A stretch of 64,000 nt of DNA from the NCBI RefSeq assembly GCF_030323145.1, contig NZ_CP100470.1:4505001-4569000 (forward strand). The letters run 5' to 3'. The stretch is from Mesorhizobium sp. C432A. Lineage in GTDB: Bacteria; Pseudomonadota; Alphaproteobacteria; Rhizobiales; Rhizobiaceae. A program made the translations under genes and the position numbers. A model generated the notes under the pieces. The model worked only from the letters and a program-made list of their open reading frames with translations. It was not told the origin of the DNA and ran no database searches. Position 1 is the stretch's first letter. Every line of letters starts with the position of its first letter. Of this stretch, positions 45,915 through 56,608 are shown in pieces.

Positions 45915-47738
45915 CTACTCCACCGTCACCGATTTCGCCAGGTTGCGCGGCTGGTCGACGTCCGTCCCCATGAACACGGCGGCGTAGTAGGCCAGCATCT
46001 GGATCGGCAGCGCATAGATGATCGGCGAGATGATTTCCGGCACGTCGGGCAGGATGATCGTCTCCATCGTCTTGACGCTGACCTGCGCCGCGCCCTTGGC
46101 GTCGGTGATCAGGATGATCTTGCCGCCGCGCGCCGCCACTTCCTGCATGTTCGACACGGTTTTTTCGAAGATGCGATCATGCGGCGCGATGACGATGACC
46201 GGCATGTTCTCGTCGATCAGCGCGATCGGCCCGTGCTTCAGTTCGCCCGCGGCATAACCCTCGGCATGGATGTAGGAGATTTCCTTGAGTTTCAGCGCGC
46301 CTTCCATGGCCAGCGGGAAATTGGTGTCGCGTCCGAGATAGAGCACGTCCTTGTAGCGCGAGATTTCGCGCGCGATGCGCTCGATCTGCTCTTCGAGCTT
46401 CAGTACCTGGTTGGCGTAGCGAGGCGCCTCCGAAAGAGCGCGCACCAGCGTCTTTTCCTCATCCTTCGAGATCGTGCCGCGCGCCACACCCGCACGCACC
46501 GCCAGCGAGGCCAGCACCGAAAGCTGGCAGGTGAAAGCCTTGGTCGAGGCGACGCCGATCTCCGGCCCGGCCAACGTCGGCAGCACGACGTCGGATTCGC
46601 GCGCCATGGTCGATTCGCGCACATTGACGATGGCGCCGATCTTCATGCCCGCCTTGCGGCAATAGCGCAGCGACGCCAGCGTGTCGGCGGTTTCGCCCGA
46701 CTGCGAGATGAAGAAGGCCGCGTCATCAGCCGATAGCGGCATTTCGCGGTAGCGGAACTCCGAGGCGACATCGATGTCGACCGGCAGCCGCGCATAGCGC
46801 TCGAACCAGTATTTGCTGATCAACCCCGCGAGATAGGCGGTGCCGCAGGCCGAGATCGCCAGCCGGCAGATCTTGGCAAAGTCGAACGGCAGTTCCAGCG
46901 GCTTCGACACGCCAGAGACGAAATCGACATAGTGCGCCAGCGTATGCGAGATCACCTCGGGCTGTTCATGGATTTCCTTTTCCATGAAATGGCGGCGGTT
47001 GCCCTTATCGACCATGAAACTGGTCGATAGTGATTGCTGGCGCTTGCGGGCAACCTCTTTGCCGTCGATGTCGAAGATGGTGACGCCATCGCGGCGCACC
47101 ACCGCCCAGTCGCCGTCTTCAAGGTAGGTGATGGAATTGGTGAAGGGCGCCAGCGCGATGGCGTCGGAGCCCAGAAACATCTCGCCATCGCCATGGCCGA
47201 CGGCCAGCGGAGGGCCATTGCGGGCGCCGACGATGAGGTCCTCGTCGCCGGTGAACATGATGGCCAGAGCAAAGGCGCCTTCCAGTCGCTTCAGCGCCTG
47301 ATGCGCCGCCTCGATCGGCTTCAACCCTTTGGCGAGTTCGCGCGCCACCAGGTGCGCCACGACCTCGGTGTCGGTCTGTGACGAGAAGGAATAGCCGTCG
47401 CGGATCAGTTCGTCGCGCAGTTCGGCGAAATTCTCGATGATGCCGTTGTGTACGATGGCGACGCCGTCGGAAAAATGCGGATGGGCGTTGGTCTCGTTGG
47501 GCACGCCATGCGTGGCCCAGCGCGTGTGGCCGATGCCGATCGTGCCATTGAGCGGCTCGTCCTTCAGCCGGCGTTCGAGGTTGATCAGCTTGCCTTCGGC
47601 GCGGCGGCGGCCAAGCCGGCCATGCTCGACCGTGGCGACACCGGCCGAGTCATAGCCGCGATATTCCAGCCGCTTCAGCGCATCGACGATGAGCGGCGCG
47701 ACCTGGCTCTGGCCGACAATTCCGACGATACCGCACAT
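45915..47738 (-). CDS. glmS: Glutamine-fructose-6-phosphate aminotransferase
   Basis: Makes glucosamine-6-phosphate for peptidoglycan and lipid A. The 607-residue protein starts MCGIVGIVG, so Cys2 becomes the N-terminal nucleophile of the glutaminase domain. Two SIS isomerase domains follow (FISQSGETADTLASL near residue 345), and the normal C-terminal LAKSVTVE ends it. No glmS ribozyme is expected in alphaproteobacteria and none is seen. It follows glmU on the same strand after 195 bases. Confidence 0.96.
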   Translation of the reverse strand: MCGIVGIVGQSQVAPLIVDALKRLEYRGYDSAGVATVEHGRLGRRRAEGKLINLERRLKDEPLNGTIGIGHTRWATHGVPNETNAHPHFSDGVAIVHNGIIENFAELRDELIRDGYSFSSQTDTEVVAHLVARELAKGLKPIEAAHQALKRLEGAFALAIMFTGDEDLIVGARNGPPLAVGHGDGEMFLGSDAIALAPFTNSITYLEDGDWAVVRRDGVTIFDIDGKEVARKRQQSLSTSFMVDKGNRRHFMEKEIHEQPEVISHTLAHYVDFVSGVSKPLELPFDFAKICRLAISACGTAYLAGLISKYWFERYARLPVDIDVASEFRYREMPLSADDAAFFISQSGETADTLASLRYCRKAGMKIGAIVNVRESTMARESDVVLPTLAGPEIGVASTKAFTCQLSVLASLAVRAGVARGTISKDEEKTLVRALSEAPRYANQVLKLEEQIERIAREISRYKDVLYLGRDTNFPLAMEGALKLKEISYIHAEGYAAGELKHGPIALIDENMPVIVIAPHDRIFEKTVSNMQEVAARGGKIILITDAKGAAQVSVKTMETIILPDVPEIISPIIYALPIQMLAYYAAVFMGTDVDQPRNLAKSVTVE

Positions 47739-47933
47739 ATGCCTGCCCCCAATTCCCGCTGGAAAACCAGTCCCGATGGAAAACCAGCGCTATCTAGGGA
47801 TTGCCGGCCCGCCGCGAAAGTCACTTTGCGTTTCGTCTGCTGTAACGGAACGCTTCTCAACCCGATGCACTATGACACACCGCTCTTGCAATCCGGTTAC
47901 CGCAATTCCTCGGTTGTTCAATTGCTTCGGCGG

Positions 47934-49307
47934 TTAATGGTCGGTGCCGGCCTTTTTCTTCGCCGCTGCGGCAGACGCGAAGCGCTCGCGCAATTCCTTG
48001 CCCTTGCCGGGAATGGTCTTCTGGCGGGCGCGGCCGAAGGCCAGCGCATCGTCCGGCACGCTTTCGGTTATGACGCTACCCGAGGCGATGTAGCCGCCCT
48101 TGCCGATCGTAACCGGCGCCACCAGCGACGAGTTCGAACCGATGAAGGCGCCCTCGCCGATGTCGGTGAAAAACTTCGAGTAGCCGTCATAGTTGCAGGT
48201 AATGGTGCCGGCGCCGATATTGGCCCCCGCGCCCACACGGGCATCGCCGATATAAGTCAGATGATTGACCTTGGCGCCTTCCTCGATGACCGCCTGCTTG
48301 ACCTCGCAGAAATTGCCGACCTTCGCCTTGTTGCGAAGATCGGCACCCGGCCGCAGCCGCGCGAACGGCCCGACAACGCAGTTGGAGGCAATGGTGGCGC
48401 CTTCGATGTGGCTGAAAGCGTGGATCTTGGCGCCGGTTGCAATTTTCACGCCCGGTCCGAACCAGACATTGGGCTCGACGATCGTATCGGCGCCGATTTC
48501 GGTGTCATGCGAGAAATACACGGTTTCCGGCGCGATCAGCGTTACGCCCGACCGCATGGCCTCGTAGCGCCGGCGCACCTGCCAGATGCCTTCGGCCTGC
48601 GCCAGTTCGGCTCGGTTGTTGATGCCGAGCGCACTCTCGAAGCTGGTTTCGGTGGCAACGACATCGAGCCCTTTCGCACTGGCGATCTCGACGATGTCGG
48701 TGAGATAGAACTCGCCCTTGGCGTTCTTGTTGCCAACCAGGTCGAGCAGGTCGAGCGCATGCTTGCCCGCCACCGCCATCATGCCGGCATTACAGAAGCC
48801 GATCTTCTTTTCCTCGGCGGAGCAGTCCTTCTCCTCGCGGATGGCGGTGAGCTTGCCGCCCTTTTCGATCAGCCGGCCATAGCCGGTCTGGCTGGGCGGG
48901 CGGAAGCCGATCACCACAACAGCCGCGCCATCGGCAAGCTTTTGCCGCGCGGTCACCAGGGCTTCAGCGTCGATCAGCGGCGTGTCGCCGAACATCACGA
49001 GAATATCGTCATAACCCTTTGATATCGCATCGCGCGCAGCCAGCACGGCATGCGCAGTGCCGAGCCGCTTCTCCTGCACGAAGGTCTCGGCCTTGGGCGC
49101 GAATTTCGCCGCCGCCTTGCGCATATCATCGGCGCCATGGCCGATCACCAGCGCCTGGCTGCGGGCGCCGGCGGCCTCGGCCGCTTTCACCACATGGGCG
49201 ACCATCGGCAGTCCGGCGATCTGGTGCAGCACCTTCGGCATCGCGCTCTTCATGCGCGTGCCTTCGCCGGCGGCGAGAATGACGGACAAGCAGGATCTCT
49301 GGCTCAT
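47934..49307 (-). CDS. glmU: Bifunctional UDP-GlcNAc pyrophosphorylase/GlcN-1-P acetyltransferase
   Basis: Catalyses the last two steps to UDP-N-acetylglucosamine. The 457-residue protein has the N-terminal nucleotidyltransferase motif [18 protein letters not shown] near residue 11 and a C-terminal left-handed beta helix ([15 protein letters not shown] and [11 protein letters not shown]) with the acetyltransferase site. It is clustered with glmS, so both ends of the amino-sugar route lie together. Confidence 0.95.
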   Translation of the reverse strand: MSQRSCLSVILAAGEGTRMKSAMPKVLHQIAGLPMVAHVVKAAEAAGARSQALVIGHGADDMRKAAAKFAPKAETFVQEKRLGTAHAVLAARDAISKGYDDILVMFGDTPLIDAEALVTARQKLADGAAVVVIGFRPPSQTGYGRLIEKGGKLTAIREEKDCSAEEKKIGFCNAGMMAVAGKHALDLLDLVGNKNAKGEFYLTDIVEIASAKGLDVVATETSFESALGINNRAELAQAEGIWQVRRRYEAMRSGVTLIAPETVYFSHDTEIGADTIVEPNVWFGPGVKIATGAKIHAFSHIEGATIASNCVVGPFARLRPGADLRNKAKVGNFCEVKQAVIEEGAKVNHLTYIGDARVGAGANIGAGTITCNYDGYSKFFTDIGEGAFIGSNSSLVAPVTIGKGGYIASGSVITESVPDDALAFGRARQKTIPGKGKELRERFASAAAAKKKAGTDH

Positions 49308-49429
49308 GGAAGGACAACCGTATGAATGGGATCAGGAATCGCAGAGTGGTAGCATCTGGCGCCATGCTGCACCAATGGGGTTAAATTCCGGTGAGGTGAT
49401 GAGGCAGTTCACTCTCGATCAGCGGATCT

Positions 49430-50179
49430 CTACCCCAGCCGGCCCAGCACCGGAACATTCTCCAGCAGCCAGTAGGACACCGTCTGCACGCCGCCGGTGA
49501 GGAAGAACACGCCGGCGACGACCAGCAGCGCGCCGATGGCTTTTTCGACGCGGCCGAGATGGACGCGGAACCTGCCGAGGAAGCGCATGAAGGCGCCGGA
49601 GAACAGGGCAGCGATCAGGAACGGAATGCCGAGGCCAAGCGAATAGGCGGCGAGCAGCAGCGCCCCCTCGCCCACCGTCTCGCGGCCGCCGGCCAAGGTC
49701 AGGATCGGCCCCAGCACCGGGCCGATGCACGGCGTCCAGCCAAAGGCGAAGGCCAGCCCCATGACATAGGCGGCGACCATGCTGGCAGGCTTGCCCTGCG
49801 ACTGAAAGCGCGCCTCGCGCGACAGAAGTGGTATGCGCAGGATGCCGAGGAAATTCAGCCCCATCAGGATGATCAGCACCCCGGCCGCCATCGCCAGCGG
49901 CTCCTGCCAGACGCGCAGCCAGTGGCCGATGGTCGAGGCGCCGGCGCCAAGCGCCACGAACACGGTGGAGAAACCGAGTACGAAGGCGAGCGAGGAATAG
50001 ATGAGCGCGCCGCGGGCGCCGGCCTTGGCCGTGACGCCGGCATCGTCACCGCGAAAATCGTCGACCGACACGCCGGCCATGTAGCAGAGATAGGGAGGCA
50101 CCAGCGGCAGCACGCAAGGCGACAGGAACGAGATCGCCCCCGCTCCGACCGCGCTGACATAGCCGATGTCCAATGGCAT
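49430..50179 (-). CDS. ccdA: Cytochrome c biogenesis protein CcdA
   Basis: Carries reducing power across the inner membrane to periplasmic thioredoxin-like proteins. The 249-residue protein has six hydrophobic helices and the two redox cysteines in LSPCVLPLVP near residue 20 and WTPCIGPVLG near residue 148. The start at 50177-50179 has GGAG eight bases upstream; the frame is open further up without membrane features. Confidence 0.9.
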   Translation of the reverse strand: MPLDIGYVSAVGAGAISFLSPCVLPLVPPYLCYMAGVSVDDFRGDDAGVTAKAGARGALIYSSLAFVLGFSTVFVALGAGASTIGHWLRVWQEPLAMAAGVLIILMGLNFLGILRIPLLSREARFQSQGKPASMVAAYVMGLAFAFGWTPCIGPVLGPILTLAGGRETVGEGALLLAAYSLGLGIPFLIAALFSGAFMRFLGRFRVHLGRVEKAIGALLVVAGVFFLTGGVQTVSYWLLENVPVLGRLG

Positions 50180-50397
50180 TCCAGAACTCCAGATTCCTTG
50201 GCGCCGGTATAGCGGTGGAAAACCGTGTTCGCCAATCACCATCGTGTGGCATTTGGCTACACATACGGTCCGGCCGGACGAATTGTTACCGACCAATCCC
50301 AAGTTGACCAAGTCGGGGAAGAAATGCCCCTCGCCGAGCGTTCACACAGCGAAGCCGCGATTTCTGCGCGCTTCGTCGGATCACCAGGGAGATTTCC

Positions 50398-50775
50398 ATG
50401 AAAAGCATCACTGTCGGCCTGGCCGCCCTTCTGCTCAGCACCGCCGCATCCTTCGCCGCCGAAGCGTGGAAGGAAGCCGATGTCGGTGGCACCAAGATCT
50501 ACACCGATGCCAATGGCATGACGCTCTATACCTATGACAAGGACGAGAAGGGCAAGACCAACTGCTACGACAAATGCGCCACCAACTGGCCGCCGCTGAA
50601 GGCCGAGGACGGCGCCAAGGCGGACGACGAATGGACCATCGTCGACCGCACCGACGGCACCAAGATGTGGGCCTATGACGGCAAGCCGGTCTACACCTTC
50701 ATCAAGGACAAGAAGGCCGGTGACATCACCGGCGACGGCGTCGGCGAAGTCTGGCACATCGTCAAGGCCGACTGA
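50398..50775 (+). CDS. Secreted COG4315-type repeat protein
   Basis: A 125-residue protein with a signal peptide (cleaved after SFAAEA) and two copies of the secreted-repeat motif of the COG4315 family: MTLYTYDKDEKGKTNCYDKC with NWPPL, and PVYTFIKDKKAGDITGDG. Function unknown; the protein is exported, and its two cysteines may form a disulfide. GGGAG is well placed. The 316 bases to topA hold a palindrome but no gene. Confidence 0.84.
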   Translation: MKSITVGLAALLLSTAASFAAEAWKEADVGGTKIYTDANGMTLYTYDKDEKGKTNCYDKCATNWPPLKAEDGAKADDEWTIVDRTDGTKMWAYDGKPVYTFIKDKKAGDITGDGVGEVWHIVKAD

Positions 50776-50943
50776 TCGTCCGAACCTCTATCCCGCACCC
50801 CATCGGCGGGACTCGGCTGGCCGCCGGCTCCAAGCGACCCGGCGACCAGTTCGGCATTTACGCGCAGCACGAACTAGTCGCGGCGCCTTTCCCGGTGGCT
50901 CGAAACACGAACCGTCCCAGACAGAAATTTTGTGATCTTCTCC

Positions 50944-50962
50944 ATACACTCTAAGAGTGTAT
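50944..50962. promoter_or_regulatory. Perfect palindrome upstream of topA (possible operator)
   Basis: ATACACTCT and AGAGTGTAT form a perfect nine-base inverted repeat around one central base. It stands 130 bases before topA in an otherwise gene-free gap. The form suits a dimeric repressor site; which regulator binds cannot be told. Confidence 0.4.
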
Positions 50963-51091
50963 TGCGGCACACGCCTCCGCATTTTGGCCGCTTGCCCTTG
51001 ACCGATCGCAAAAGCGCGGCCATGTGAGCGACCAATTGAATGCGTCACGCAGCGGAATTCTTCTGCCGCCCCACAGCTGATATGAGACCTC

Positions 51092-53758
51092 ATGGACGTC
51101 GTCGTCGTCGAATCGCCGGCCAAGGCAAAGACAATCAACAAGTATCTCGGCAAGAACTTCAAGGTTCTGGCCTCGTTCGGCCATGTCCGCGATCTGCCGG
51201 CCAAGGATGGTTCGGTGCGTCCCGACGAGGATTTCGCCATGTCCTGGGCGGTCGACACCGCGTCCGGAAAGCGTCTCACCGACATCGCCAACGCGGTCAA
51301 GGATGCCGATGGCTTGATCCTCGCCACGGATCCGGATCGCGAGGGCGAAGCCATTTCCTGGCACGTGCTGGAGGTGCTCAAGCAGAAGCGCGTGTTGAAG
51401 GACAAGCCGGTCAGCCGCGTCGTCTTCAATGCCATAACCAAGTCGTCGGTGCTGGAAGCGATGGCCAATCCGCGCCAGATCGATGCACCATTGGTCGATG
51501 CCTATCTGGCTCGCCGCGCACTCGATTATCTCGTCGGCTTCACGCTGTCGCCGGTGCTGTGGCGCAAATTGCCGGGCGCCCGTTCGGCCGGCCGCGTCCA
51601 GTCGGTGGCGCTGCGCCTGGTCTGCGACCGCGAATCCGAGATCGAGCGCTTCATCCGCGAGGAATACTGGCAGATCGCTGCCCTCCTCGGCACGCCACGT
51701 AACGACAGCTTCGAGGCGCGGCTGACCGCGTTCGAGCGCAAGAAGCTGCAGAAGCTCGACATCGCCAGCAAGGCGCAGGCCGACGATATCAAGGGCATGC
51801 TCGAAGGCGCGACCTTCAAGGCTCTGTCGGTGGAAGCCAAACCGACAAGGCGCAATCCTGGCCCGCCCTTCACCACTTCGACGCTGCAGCAGGCGGCATC
51901 GTCGGGCCTCGGCTTTTCGGCGACGCGCACCATGCAGGTGGCGCAGCGCCTCTATGAAGGCATGGAGATCGGCGGCGAGACCACCGGCCTGATCACCTAT
52001 ATGCGAACCGACGGCGTGCAGATGGCGCCGGAGGCGATCGACGCCGCCCGCGACACCATCGCCAAGGAATTCGGCCCACGATACCTCCCGGAAAAGCCGC
52101 GCCAGTACACAGCCAAGGCTAAGAATGCCCAGGAAGCGCACGAGGCGGTCCGCCCGACCGATTTCATGCGCACGCCGGCTTCGGTCAGGCAGTATCTCGA
52201 TTCCGACCAGCTGCGGCTTTACGAATTGATCTGGAAGCGCGCCATCGCCAGCCAGATGCAGTCGGCCGAGATCGAGCGTACCACGGTCGAAATCGAGGCG
52301 GTCAATGGCGCTCGCACCGCGGAGCTTCGCGCCGTCGGTTCCGTCGTTCGCTTCGACGGCTTCATCGCCGCCTACACCGACCAGAAGGACGACGACGCCG
52401 AAGACGAGGAAAACCGTCGTCTGCCCGAGATCCGTGCCGGCGAGCAGCTGGCCCGTCAGGCGATCAATGCCACCCAGCACACCACCGAGCCGCCGCCGCG
52501 CTACTCCGAGGCGTCGCTGATCAAGAAGCTGGAAGAGCTCGGCATCGGCCGTCCGTCGACCTACACCGCGATCCTGAAGACGTTGGAAGACCGCGACTAC
52601 GTCACCATCGACAAGCGCCGGCTGGTGCCGCAGGCCAAGGGCCGGCTGCTGTCGGCTTTCCTCGAAAGCTTCTTCGAGCGCTATGTCGAATACGACTTTA
52701 CGGCCTCACTCGAGGAAAAGCTTGACGAGATTTCCGACGGCAAGCTCGCCTGGAAGGACGTGCTGCGCGACTTCTGGAAAGACTTTTCCGGCGCCGTCGC
52801 CGACATCAAGGAACTGCGCGTCACCGACGTGCTCGATGCGCTGAACGAGGAACTGGCGCCGCTGGTGTTCCCCGCGCGGGAGGATGGCTCGAATCCCCGC
52901 ATCTGCCCAAAATGCGGCTCCGGCAATCTGTCGCTGAAACTCGGCAAGTTCGGCGCCTTCGTCGGCTGCTCCAATTATCCGGAATGTTCCTTTACCCGCC
53001 AACTCGGCGATGCCGCCAACCCGAATGGCGAGAATGGCGGCGGCGAGGACGCCACCAAGGTGCTCGGCAACGATCCCTACACAGCAGAGGAAATCACGCT
53101 GCGCTCAGGCCGCTTCGGTCCTTATATCCAGCGCGGCGACGGCAAGGAAGCCAAGCGCTCCAGCCTGCCCAAGGGCTGGACGCCCGACTCGATCGACCAT
53201 GAAAAGGCCTTGGCGCTGCTGTCGCTGCCGCGCGATATCGGCAAGCATCCTGAATCCGGCAAGATGATCTCCGCCGGGCTTGGCCGCTATGGTCCGTTCG
53301 TTTTGCATGATGGCACCTATGCCAATGTCGACAGCATAGAGGATGTGTTCTCGATCGGCCTCAACCGCGCTGTCACCGTGATCGCCGAGAAGCAGCTGAA
53401 GGGCAAGGGCGGCCGCAATGGCGGCACTGCTGCCGCGCTGAAGGAACTCGGCGACCATCCCGATGGCGGCGGCAAGATCGTCGTGCGCGATGGCAAATAC
53501 GGGCCCTATGTCAACTACGGCAAGGTCAACGCGACACTGCCCAAGGGCAAGGATCCGCAGTCGGTGACCGTCGAGGACGCGGTGGCGCTGATTGCCGAGA
53601 AGGAAGCCAAGGGCGGCGGCGGCAAGAAGCCGTTCCGCAAGGCGGCAGCCGCCAAGGCCCCCGCAGCCAAGACAACCACTGGCAAGACAACCACTGGCAA
53701 GAAAACCACAGCCAAGAAATCGGCGACCAAGAAGCCGGCGGCGAAGAAAAAGGGATAG
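51092..53758 (+). CDS. topA: DNA topoisomerase I
   Basis: Relaxes negative supercoils. The 888-residue type IA enzyme starts with the TOPRIM motif VVVESPAKAKTI, has the acidic DPDREGE triad near residue 72 and the catalytic Tyr in TYMRTDGV near residue 305. One four-cysteine zinc finger (CPKCG...CSNYPEC) follows near residue 607, then several zinc-less repeat domains. The C-terminal tail from residue 850 is Lys/Ala-rich, as in many alphaproteobacteria. It heads an operon with rnr three bases downstream. Confidence 0.96.
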   Translation: MDVVVVESPAKAKTINKYLGKNFKVLASFGHVRDLPAKDGSVRPDEDFAMSWAVDTASGKRLTDIANAVKDADGLILATDPDREGEAISWHVLEVLKQKRVLKDKPVSRVVFNAITKSSVLEAMANPRQIDAPLVDAYLARRALDYLVGFTLSPVLWRKLPGARSAGRVQSVALRLVCDRESEIERFIREEYWQIAALLGTPRNDSFEARLTAFERKKLQKLDIASKAQADDIKGMLEGATFKALSVEAKPTRRNPGPPFTTSTLQQAASSGLGFSATRTMQVAQRLYEGMEIGGETTGLITYMRTDGVQMAPEAIDAARDTIAKEFGPRYLPEKPRQYTAKAKNAQEAHEAVRPTDFMRTPASVRQYLDSDQLRLYELIWKRAIASQMQSAEIERTTVEIEAVNGARTAELRAVGSVVRFDGFIAAYTDQKDDDAEDEENRRLPEIRAGEQLARQAINATQHTTEPPPRYSEASLIKKLEELGIGRPSTYTAILKTLEDRDYVTIDKRRLVPQAKGRLLSAFLESFFERYVEYDFTASLEEKLDEISDGKLAWKDVLRDFWKDFSGAVADIKELRVTDVLDALNEELAPLVFPAREDGSNPRICPKCGSGNLSLKLGKFGAFVGCSNYPECSFTRQLGDAANPNGENGGGEDATKVLGNDPYTAEEITLRSGRFGPYIQRGDGKEAKRSSLPKGWTPDSIDHEKALALLSLPRDIGKHPESGKMISAGLGRYGPFVLHDGTYANVDSIEDVFSIGLNRAVTVIAEKQLKGKGGRNGGTAAALKELGDHPDGGGKIVVRDGKYGPYVNYGKVNATLPKGKDPQSVTVEDAVALIAEKEAKGGGGKKPFRKAAAAKAPAAKTTTGKTTTGKKTTAKKSATKKPAAKKKG

Positions 53759-53762
53759 CAGC

Positions 53763-56069
53763 GTGGCGCGCAGGATCACCGGTAGAAGCCACGGCGATCC
53801 GCGCACCGCCGATACCCGCGCCAAGGTCAAGGACGACTATCGCCCGTCGCGTGACGAAATCCTGCGCTACATCGCCGAGAACCCCGACCGCGCGGGAAAA
53901 CGCGACATCGCCAAGGCGTTTGCCTTGCGCGGCGACGACCGCATTTGGCTGAAGGACATCCTGCGCGACCTGCAGGACGAAGGCATCCTGACCAAGGAGC
54001 GCAAACGGCTGGCCCGTGTCGGCGCCTTGTCGCATGTCGCCGTACTCGACATTTTTGGCCGCGATGGCGACGGCATCCTGCTGGCGCATCCTGCCGAGCC
54101 CGTAGGCACCGGCGAACCGCCCGTCGTCTCGATCCGCGTCTCGCGCGGCGGCAATGGCCCGCAGCCGGGCATTGGCGATCGTGTGCTGGCCAAGACCTTC
54201 CCGACCGACGAGGCGACCGGGCCTGCCTATACGGGCCGCGTAATGAAGATTTTCGAGAAGCGGACAGATGCCGTGCTGGGCGTCTTCCGTATCCTGAGGG
54301 ACGGCACCTTCCGAATCGAGCCGGTCGAACGTCGCCAGCCCGAACTGATCGTCGACAAGGAATTCCAGAACGGCGCCAGGAACGGCGACCTTGTCGAGGT
54401 CGAGCCGGCGCGGGCCTCCCGGTATGGTTTGCCGCGCGCAAAAGTGCTGGCGGTGCTGGGCTCGCTGACCAGCGAAAAGGCGGTCTCGATGATCGCCATC
54501 CACGCGCACGACATTCCGCATATCTTCCCGGCCGACGTCATCGCCGAATCCGAGGCTGTAAAGCCGGCGACGCTTGCTCACCGCGAGGACTGGCGCGACC
54601 TGCCGCTGGTGACCATCGACCCGGCCGACGCCAAGGACCATGACGACGCCGTCTTCGCCACGCCCGACCTCGATGAGAAGAACCCCGGCGGCGTGATCGC
54701 CACAGTGGCGATCGCCGATGTTGCGACCTATGTCCGCTATGGCACCGCACTCGATCGCGAGGCGCTGAAACGCGGCAATTCTGTCTATTTCCCCGACCGC
54801 GTCGTGCCGATGCTGCCAGAGCGCATCTCCAACGACCTGTGCTCGCTGCGCGAAGGCCAGGACCGTCCCGCGCTTGCCGTGCGCATGATTTTTGCCGCCG
54901 ATGGCCGCAAGCTGCGTCACACCTTCCACCGCGTCATGATGAAATCGGCGGCAAAGCTCGCCTATCCGCAGGCCCAGGCCGCGATAGACGGCCTTCCTGA
55001 CGACAAGACCGGCCCGATCCTCGATACGGTGCTGAAGCCGCTGTGGGACGCCTACGCCATCCTGAAGCGCGGCCGCGATGGCCGCCAGCCGCTCGAGCTT
55101 GATCTGCCGGAGCGCAAGATCCTGCTCAAGCCGGACGGCACCGTCGACCGCGTCATCGTCCCGGAGCGGCTCGACGCCCACAAGCTGATCGAAGAATTCA
55201 TGATCCAGGCCAATGTCGCCGCCGCCGAAACGCTGGAAGCGAAGAAGCAGGCGCTGGTCTACCGGGTCCACGATGCGCCGTCGCTGGCCAAGCAGGAATC
55301 GCTGCGCGAGTTCCTGCAGACGCTCGGCCTGTCGCTGGCGCGTGGCGCGCAGATGCGACCCGCCCAGTTCAACGGCATTCTCGAGCGCGTGCGTGGCGCC
55401 GACAATGAGGGGCTGGTCAACGAAGTGGTGCTGCGCTCGCAGAGTCAGGCCGAATATTCGCCCAAGAACATCGGCCATTTCGGCCTCAACCTGAAGCGCT
55501 ACGCGCATTTCACCTCGCCGATCCGCCGCTATGCCGATCTGATCGTGCATCGCGGGCTGATTGCCGCACTTGGGCTCGGCCCTGGCGGGCTGACGCAGGA
55601 CGAAGAGACGCGGCTGGAAGACGTCGCGGTGCTGATCTCCGGCACCGAGCGCCGCGCCATGGCGGCCGAGCGCGACACCGTCGACCGGCTGATCGCTGCC
55701 TACCTCGCCGAGCGCATCGACGACCGCTTCGACGCCCGCATTTCGGGCGTCACCAAATCGGGACTATTTGTCCAATTGCCGCAGTTTGGCGCAGATGGCT
55801 TCATCCCGGTGTCAAGTCTGGATGGCGATTACTATATATATGACGAAACCGCGCGATCGCTGTTCGGAGAACGCACCGGCAAGGGCTATCAGCTTGCCGA
55901 CCGCGTCGAGGTTCGCCTGATCGAGGTGGCGCCTATGGCCGGCGCGATGCGTTTCGAGATGCTGACCGACCCGAAGCCCCTGCCCGGCTCCAAACGGTCG
56001 TTTCACAAGGCAAAAGGCCGCGCCCGCGCGTCGCAATCGCGCCCGGGGTCGCGCGGCAGGAGACGATAA
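53763..56069 (+). CDS. rnr: Ribonuclease R
   Basis: A 3'-to-5' exoribonuclease that degrades structured RNA. The 768-residue protein has an N-terminal winged helix, cold-shock domains, the RNB catalytic motif DPADAKDHDDAVF near residue 285, HFTSPIRRYADL near residue 580, a C-terminal S1 domain (GVTKSGLFVQL) and a basic tail. Start is a GTG four bases after topA, with AAAGGGA upstream; the open frame inside topA is a shadow. Confidence 0.95.
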   Translation: MARRITGRSHGDPRTADTRAKVKDDYRPSRDEILRYIAENPDRAGKRDIAKAFALRGDDRIWLKDILRDLQDEGILTKERKRLARVGALSHVAVLDIFGRDGDGILLAHPAEPVGTGEPPVVSIRVSRGGNGPQPGIGDRVLAKTFPTDEATGPAYTGRVMKIFEKRTDAVLGVFRILRDGTFRIEPVERRQPELIVDKEFQNGARNGDLVEVEPARASRYGLPRAKVLAVLGSLTSEKAVSMIAIHAHDIPHIFPADVIAESEAVKPATLAHREDWRDLPLVTIDPADAKDHDDAVFATPDLDEKNPGGVIATVAIADVATYVRYGTALDREALKRGNSVYFPDRVVPMLPERISNDLCSLREGQDRPALAVRMIFAADGRKLRHTFHRVMMKSAAKLAYPQAQAAIDGLPDDKTGPILDTVLKPLWDAYAILKRGRDGRQPLELDLPERKILLKPDGTVDRVIVPERLDAHKLIEEFMIQANVAAAETLEAKKQALVYRVHDAPSLAKQESLREFLQTLGLSLARGAQMRPAQFNGILERVRGADNEGLVNEVVLRSQSQAEYSPKNIGHFGLNLKRYAHFTSPIRRYADLIVHRGLIAALGLGPGGLTQDEETRLEDVAVLISGTERRAMAAERDTVDRLIAAYLAERIDDRFDARISGVTKSGLFVQLPQFGADGFIPVSSLDGDYYIYDETARSLFGERTGKGYQLADRVEVRLIEVAPMAGAMRFEMLTDPKPLPGSKRSFHKAKGRARASQSRPGSRGRRR

Positions 56070-56521
56070 TGGCAAGCGAAATGGGAATCCAGAAGCAGGT
56101 TTTCGGCGGCGAACATCATTCGGGCCGAGTCGCCCGCCCGCTGTGGACGGCGATGAAGCGCGGCGCCCTTGGCCGCTGCCCGTATTGCGGCGAAGGCAGG
56201 TTATTCGCCGGCTTCACCAAAAGCGTCGACAAATGCGCCGCGTGCGGTGAGGAGTTCCACCACCACCGCGCCGACGACCTGCCCGCTTATCTCGTCATCG
56301 TCATCGTCGGCCACATCGTTCTCGGCGCCTTCATGGGCGTCGAGGCGACGTCGACGCTCTCCATGTGGCAGCACATCGCCATTTGGGTGCCGTTGACCAT
56401 CGTGCTGTCGGTCGCTCTGCTGCAACCGGTCAAGGGCGCCGTCATCGGACTGCAATGGGCGCTCTATATGCACGGCTTCGGCGGCGAAAAAGACGGCACC
56501 GAGCCGCATCCCGGAACCTAG
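56069..56521 (+). CDS. DUF983 membrane protein
   Basis: A 150-residue protein with a zinc-ribbon-like motif (CPYCG and CAACG, residues 36-62) and two transmembrane helices (AYLVIVIVGHIVLGAFM and AIWVPLTIVLSVALL). The family is known from alphaproteobacteria and some members sit near cytochrome oxidase genes; role unknown. Its ATG shares one base with the rnr stop and has AGGAG upstream, so it is coupled to rnr. Confidence 0.87.
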   Translation: MASEMGIQKQVFGGEHHSGRVARPLWTAMKRGALGRCPYCGEGRLFAGFTKSVDKCAACGEEFHHHRADDLPAYLVIVIVGHIVLGAFMGVEATSTLSMWQHIAIWVPLTIVLSVALLQPVKGAVIGLQWALYMHGFGGEKDGTEPHPGT

Positions 56522-56608
56522 TTTGCGTCAGGGCAATGTCGCCTGGCGCAACATGCCGACCGTGAAAGGCCACTTTCGTTTGCCAGAAGTTTCCGCTAGG
56601 TCCTGCGC

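Noticed and set aside
45700..48000. glmS ribozyme upstream of glmS
   Set aside because: The 195-bp gap between glmU and glmS shows no ribozyme core, and the element is known from Gram-positive bacteria.
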